A stretch of 36,577 nucleotides of DNA from NCBI GenBank assembly GCA_964655775.1, contig CAZZNQ010000036.1:1-36577 (forward strand), read 5' to 3'. Positions 33,722 to 36,577 of this stretch are shown in pieces. A model generated the notes under the pieces. The model was not told the origin of the DNA and did not search any database. It saw nothing but the letters and a program-made list of their open reading frames with translations. This DNA is from CAZZNQ01 sp964655775 (GTDB lineage: Bacteria; Planctomycetota; Brocadiia; SM23-32). The position numbers and the translations under genes are program-made. Position 1 is the stretch's first letter. Each line of letters begins with the position of its first letter.

Positions 33722-35989
33722 ATGCCGTACAGATGGTTGCCGTGGAAATACTTCGCAAGACGTCTCGCGCGCCGACACGGCTTCCCCGATCCCATCGAGC
33801 TGCTCTCCCGGGTCGACCGACTCGCCCAGCCGTCCGAAGTGATGGCCCCAGGCCAGCTTCTGCGCGCCGGCGCCGCCTTCCACGCGCGCGGGCTGATGAA
33901 CTCCCGCGTCATCCAGACAAACCTCGACTGGGTCTGGCCCTACTGGGTGCAGCGCCAGTTCGATCCGCGCGACAACTCCTTCATGCCTCGCGGTTTCGCC
34001 GTGAGCCACGTGAACCTGACCCACCGCAACTGGACCGCCCTGGGCCTGCCCGATTGCGACGCCTTCCCCATCGTCGACCCGCGCGGTCTGCTCACGCCCG
34101 AGTTCGATGGCTGGTCGGTCGACGCCGCCGTGCTGGCCGACGACGGCACGGCACTGTTCATGCCGCTCCAGGGCGACGTCGATCAGCGGATGGAGACCGA
34201 CGGCGACCGGCTGAGCGTGCGCACGCTCGCCGAGCAGGACGACCTGTCCCTGGAAGTCGTCGCCTGGGTCGAGGAGGGAGACGACGGGCAGCCCGTCTGC
34301 CGGATGACGTGCAGCGCACGGGCCGACCGGCCGGCCTGGCTGGCCGTATCTCTGAGACCGTTCAACCCGGAGGGCGTCAGCCCCGTCAACGAGATCGCGC
34401 TGGACGAGGCGGGCAAGGTCTGGACGGTCGACGGCAAGCCCAAGGTGCGCTTCGGCAGGGCGCTGGAGCGCCACGCGGTGTCGACCTACGAGGACGGCGA
34501 CGTGTTGCCGGACGTGCTGCGCAGGCCCGGCAGACGGAGCGTGAAGTGCCGCGCCGGGCTGGCCACGGCGGCGGCGCTGTGGCGCGTGGAGTCGGAGCAC
34601 GCGGAGACGGCCGGCACGCAGGCGGGGGTGCGAGTGCCGCTGACGGAGAAGGGACCGTCCGGGAAGCTGCTGACGCGCGGGAAGTGCGTGAGCTGGCGCT
34701 CGGGACTGGAGGGCGCATGCCGGATGCGGGTGCCGGACGAGGAATACCAGTACGTCTACGACGCGGCGGTGCGCAGCCTGGTGCTGCACTCGCCGGCCAG
34801 CGTCTATCCCGGGCCTTACACCTACCGGCGGTTCTGGGTGCGCGATGCCGCGTTCATCCTTAACGCGCTGCTCGGCGCGAACCTGATCGACCGCGTTGAA
34901 CGGGCGCTGGACCGGTTCAAACGGTGCCAGCGGGTGAACGGCTACTTCCACTCGCAGGACGGCGAATGGGACGCGAACGGAGCGGCGCTCTGGACGTTCG
35001 GTCGATTTGCGGACCTAACCGGACGCGAGCCGAAGCCGGAGTGGCGGAAGATGGTGGAGAAGGGCGCGCGCTGGATCAGGCGCAAGCGGCAGGATACCAG
35101 GGGCGGCGGACCGCACGAAGGGCTGCTGCCGGCGGGGTTCAGCGCGGAGCATTTCGGGAACAACGATTACTATTACTGGGACGATCTGTGGGCGGTCGCC
35201 GGGCTGCGGGCTGCGGCGCGCATGATCGGCGGCTCCGACGCGGAGCAGTTCGCGGCGGAGGCGAACGACCTGATGGCGGCCGTCGAGCGCAGCATCACGC
35301 AGTCGCCGGGTTTCCTGGCGACCGGCGGCGTGCCGGCCTCGCCTTACCGACGCATGGACTCGGCGGCGGTCGGCGGGCTGATAGCCGGATACCCGCTCCA
35401 ACTCTGGCCGCCGGAAGATGCGCGTCTTGCGGGGACGGCCGAGTTCCTGATGCGCAACTGCCGCTACTGGGGTGCGCTGTTCCACGAGGTCATCCATTCC
35501 GGCATGAACGCCTACCTGACGCTTCACCTGGCGCAGGTGCTGTTGCGGGCGGGCGACGAGCGCTGCCACGATCTGATCGCCAGCATCTGCGAACTGGCGT
35601 CGCCGACGGGCCAGTGGCCGGAGGCGGTGCATCCGCGCACGGCGGGCGGCTGCATGGGCGACGGGCAGCACGTCTGGGCGTCCGCCGAGTGGTTCATGAT
35701 GATGCGCAACCTGTTCGTGCGCGAGGAAGGCGACGGGCTGATCCTTGCGAGCGGCATCCCGCGCGAGTGGCTGGCCGAGGACGAGGAGATGGAGTTCGGC
35801 CCGACGCCGACGCCGTGGGGAGCCGTGAGCGTGCAGGTGGATGTCCACGGCGCCGAGGCGGAGGTGCGGTGGCAGGCGGACTGGCGCGAGAATGCGCCCC
35901 GGGTAACGGTGAAGCTCGCCGGGACCGAGCCGGTTACGGTGACGGACGGCGGGATAGGTTCCGTGACGGTGCCCACCGCGGGCGACTGA
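33722..35989 (+). CDS. six-hairpin glycosidase-like enzyme (amylo-alpha-1,6-glucosidase/GH15-like)
   Basis: 755-residue protein with an N-terminal beta-rich domain (to about residue 330) and a C-terminal (alpha/alpha)6 barrel. The barrel entry is RRFWVRDAAFIL (D375), typical of glycogen-debranching and related glucosidases, and NDYYYWDDLW (D487/D488) is a second acidic site; the pair may include the catalytic acid and base. VIHSGMNAYLTLH and TGQWPEAVHP are later barrel motifs. No signal peptide is seen, so it likely acts on cytoplasmic glycan. AGGGGGC precedes the ATG. The GT4 gene follows after 27 bp, which suggests an operon for synthesis and trimming of a glucan or glycolipid. Confidence 0.75.
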   Translation: MPYRWLPWKYFARRLARRHGFPDPIELLSRVDRLAQPSEVMAPGQLLRAGAAFHARGLMNSRVIQTNLDWVWPYWVQRQFDPRDNSFMPRGFAVSHVNLTHRNWTALGLPDCDAFPIVDPRGLLTPEFDGWSVDAAVLADDGTALFMPLQGDVDQRMETDGDRLSVRTLAEQDDLSLEVVAWVEEGDDGQPVCRMTCSARADRPAWLAVSLRPFNPEGVSPVNEIALDEAGKVWTVDGKPKVRFGRALERHAVSTYEDGDVLPDVLRRPGRRSVKCRAGLATAAALWRVESEHAETAGTQAGVRVPLTEKGPSGKLLTRGKCVSWRSGLEGACRMRVPDEEYQYVYDAAVRSLVLHSPASVYPGPYTYRRFWVRDAAFILNALLGANLIDRVERALDRFKRCQRVNGYFHSQDGEWDANGAALWTFGRFADLTGREPKPEWRKMVEKGARWIRRKRQDTRGGGPHEGLLPAGFSAEHFGNNDYYYWDDLWAVAGLRAAARMIGGSDAEQFAAEANDLMAAVERSITQSPGFLATGGVPASPYRRMDSAAVGGLIAGYPLQLWPPEDARLAGTAEFLMRNCRYWGALFHEVIHSGMNAYLTLHLAQVLLRAGDERCHDLIASICELASPTGQWPEAVHPRTAGGCMGDGQHVWASAEWFMMMRNLFVREEGDGLILASGIPREWLAEDEEMEFGPTPTPWGAVSVQVDVHGAEAEVRWQADWRENAPRVTVKLAGTEPVTVTDGGIGSVTVPTAGD

Positions 35990-36016
35990 GGGAGGCTGAG
36001 GGGCGAGGGTCGACCT

Positions 36017-36577
36017 ATGAACATTGTGATGATGACGAACACGTACCTGCCGCACGTCGGCGGGGTGGCGAACTCCGTGTCCCGCTTCGCCGAGGGCTAC
36101 CGCGAGCGGGGGCATCGCGTGCTGATTGTGGCGCCCAGCTACGAGGGGCAGCCCGAGGATGAAGACGACGTGGTGCGCGTCACGACGATCCAGAACTTCA
36201 ACGGCAGCGACTTCTCGGTTGCGGTGCCCACGCCGTTCGAGATGAAAGCGCGCCTGGACGAGTTCCGGCCGGACGTTGTCCACTCCCACCACCCGTTCCT
36301 GATCGGCGACGCGGCCCTGCGGGTTGCGGCGGGCCGGGCGGTGCCGCTGGTCTTCACCCATCACACCATGTACGAGGACTACACGCACTATGTGCCGATG
36401 AAAGCGGACGGCATGCGGCGGTTCGTGATCGAGCTGTGCACCGGCTACTGCAACCTGTGCGACCGCGTGATCGCGCCCAGCGAGAGCGTGCAACGGATAC
36501 TGGAAGACAGGGGCGTGGTGACGCCGATTCGCGTGATACCGACCGGCGTGAACACGGCCACTTTCGCGGACGGCGAC
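36017..36577 (+). CDS. GT4-family glycosyltransferase, C-terminal part cut by window edge
   Basis: The first 187 residues of a GT4 (GT-B fold) glycosyltransferase. The N-terminal domain is typical: MMTNTYLPHVGGVANSV with the Gly-rich donor/acceptor loop, RGHRVLIVAPSY, and HSHHPFLIGDAAL. THHTMYEDYTHYVP resembles 1,2-diacylglycerol 3-alpha-glucosyltransferases and related lipid glucosyltransferases, so a glycolipid product is plausible. The start follows GAGGG at good spacing. It lies 27 bp after the glycosidase-like gene on the same strand. The donor-binding C-terminal domain, with its E-x7-E motif, is outside the window. Confidence 0.88.
   Translation, partial: MNIVMMTNTYLPHVGGVANSVSRFAEGYRERGHRVLIVAPSYEGQPEDEDDVVRVTTIQNFNGSDFSVAVPTPFEMKARLDEFRPDVVHSHHPFLIGDAALRVAAGRAVPLVFTHHTMYEDYTHYVPMKADGMRRFVIELCTGYCNLCDRVIAPSESVQRILEDRGVVTPIRVIPTGVNTATFADGD

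Noticed and set aside
1..36577. tRNA, rRNA, CRISPR array, insertion sequence or prophage genes
   Set aside because: No cloverleaf, regularly spaced repeat, transposase or phage structural motif was found in the intergenic spaces or frames.

Overview
The window is about 36.6 kb of GC-rich bacterial DNA that most likely comes from the Planctomycetota or a close relative in the PVC group. The main evidence is the DUF1549/DUF1553 - DUF1501 - PPC-domain gene trio at 27.1-32.4 kb, a hallmark of planctomycete genomes. Several Gfo/Idh/MocA oxidoreductases, a PHP-domain protein that starts its metal site with a WGDLHNH motif, GH123/DUF4091-type secreted proteins and large secreted proteins support this. 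No tRNA, rRNA, CRISPR array, insertion sequence or prophage gene was seen. Coding density is high and no frameshifted gene was found. Family names come from motif recognition by eye; no database search was possible.

Layout. 1-7.3 kb (minus strand): a PHP-domain protein, two tandem paralogous Gfo/Idh/MocA oxidoreductases, an AddB-like PD-(D/E)XK nuclease and the start of queE (7-deazaguanine synthesis) follow each other with short gaps. The last two overlap by one base. 7.5-10 kb (plus): a stand-alone HU-type DNA-binding protein with its own promoter, a third, divergent Gfo/Idh/MocA protein and a nitrilase-superfamily amidohydrolase. 10-15.1 kb: a convergent pair, a secreted GH123/DUF4091-like protein and an alpha/alpha-toroid lyase-like protein.

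15.4-23.7 kb (plus): an apparent three-gene envelope operon behind a full-consensus sigma-70 promoter (TTGACA-N16-TATAAT). It encodes a 1,589-residue fusion of a degenerate M28 peptidase domain to an FtsX/MacB-type permease, a large OPT-like polytopic membrane protein, and a single-span membrane protein of unknown function. A MATE transporter converges on its 3' end with a 19-bp overlap. 25.2-26.8 kb: a small TRL-like lipoprotein gene with promoter, structured leader and a strong terminator, then a zinc-ribbon/five-TM protein with a Pro-Glu-rich tail. 27-32.4 kb: the DUF1549/DUF1501/PPC operon. 32.4-36.6 kb: a beta-propeller-like protein diverges from a six-hairpin glycosidase-like enzyme, which is followed by a GT4 glycosyltransferase cut by the window edge.

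The most unusual element is the 15.4-23.7 kb operon. Its M28 domain has lost at least four of the five usual zinc-ligand residues yet is fused to an FtsX permease, and no ATPase gene is present. It looks like a candidate uncharacterised envelope machine in which a pseudo-peptidase acts as a binding or sensor module. The rest reads as sugar and polysaccharide metabolism plus housekeeping DNA functions.
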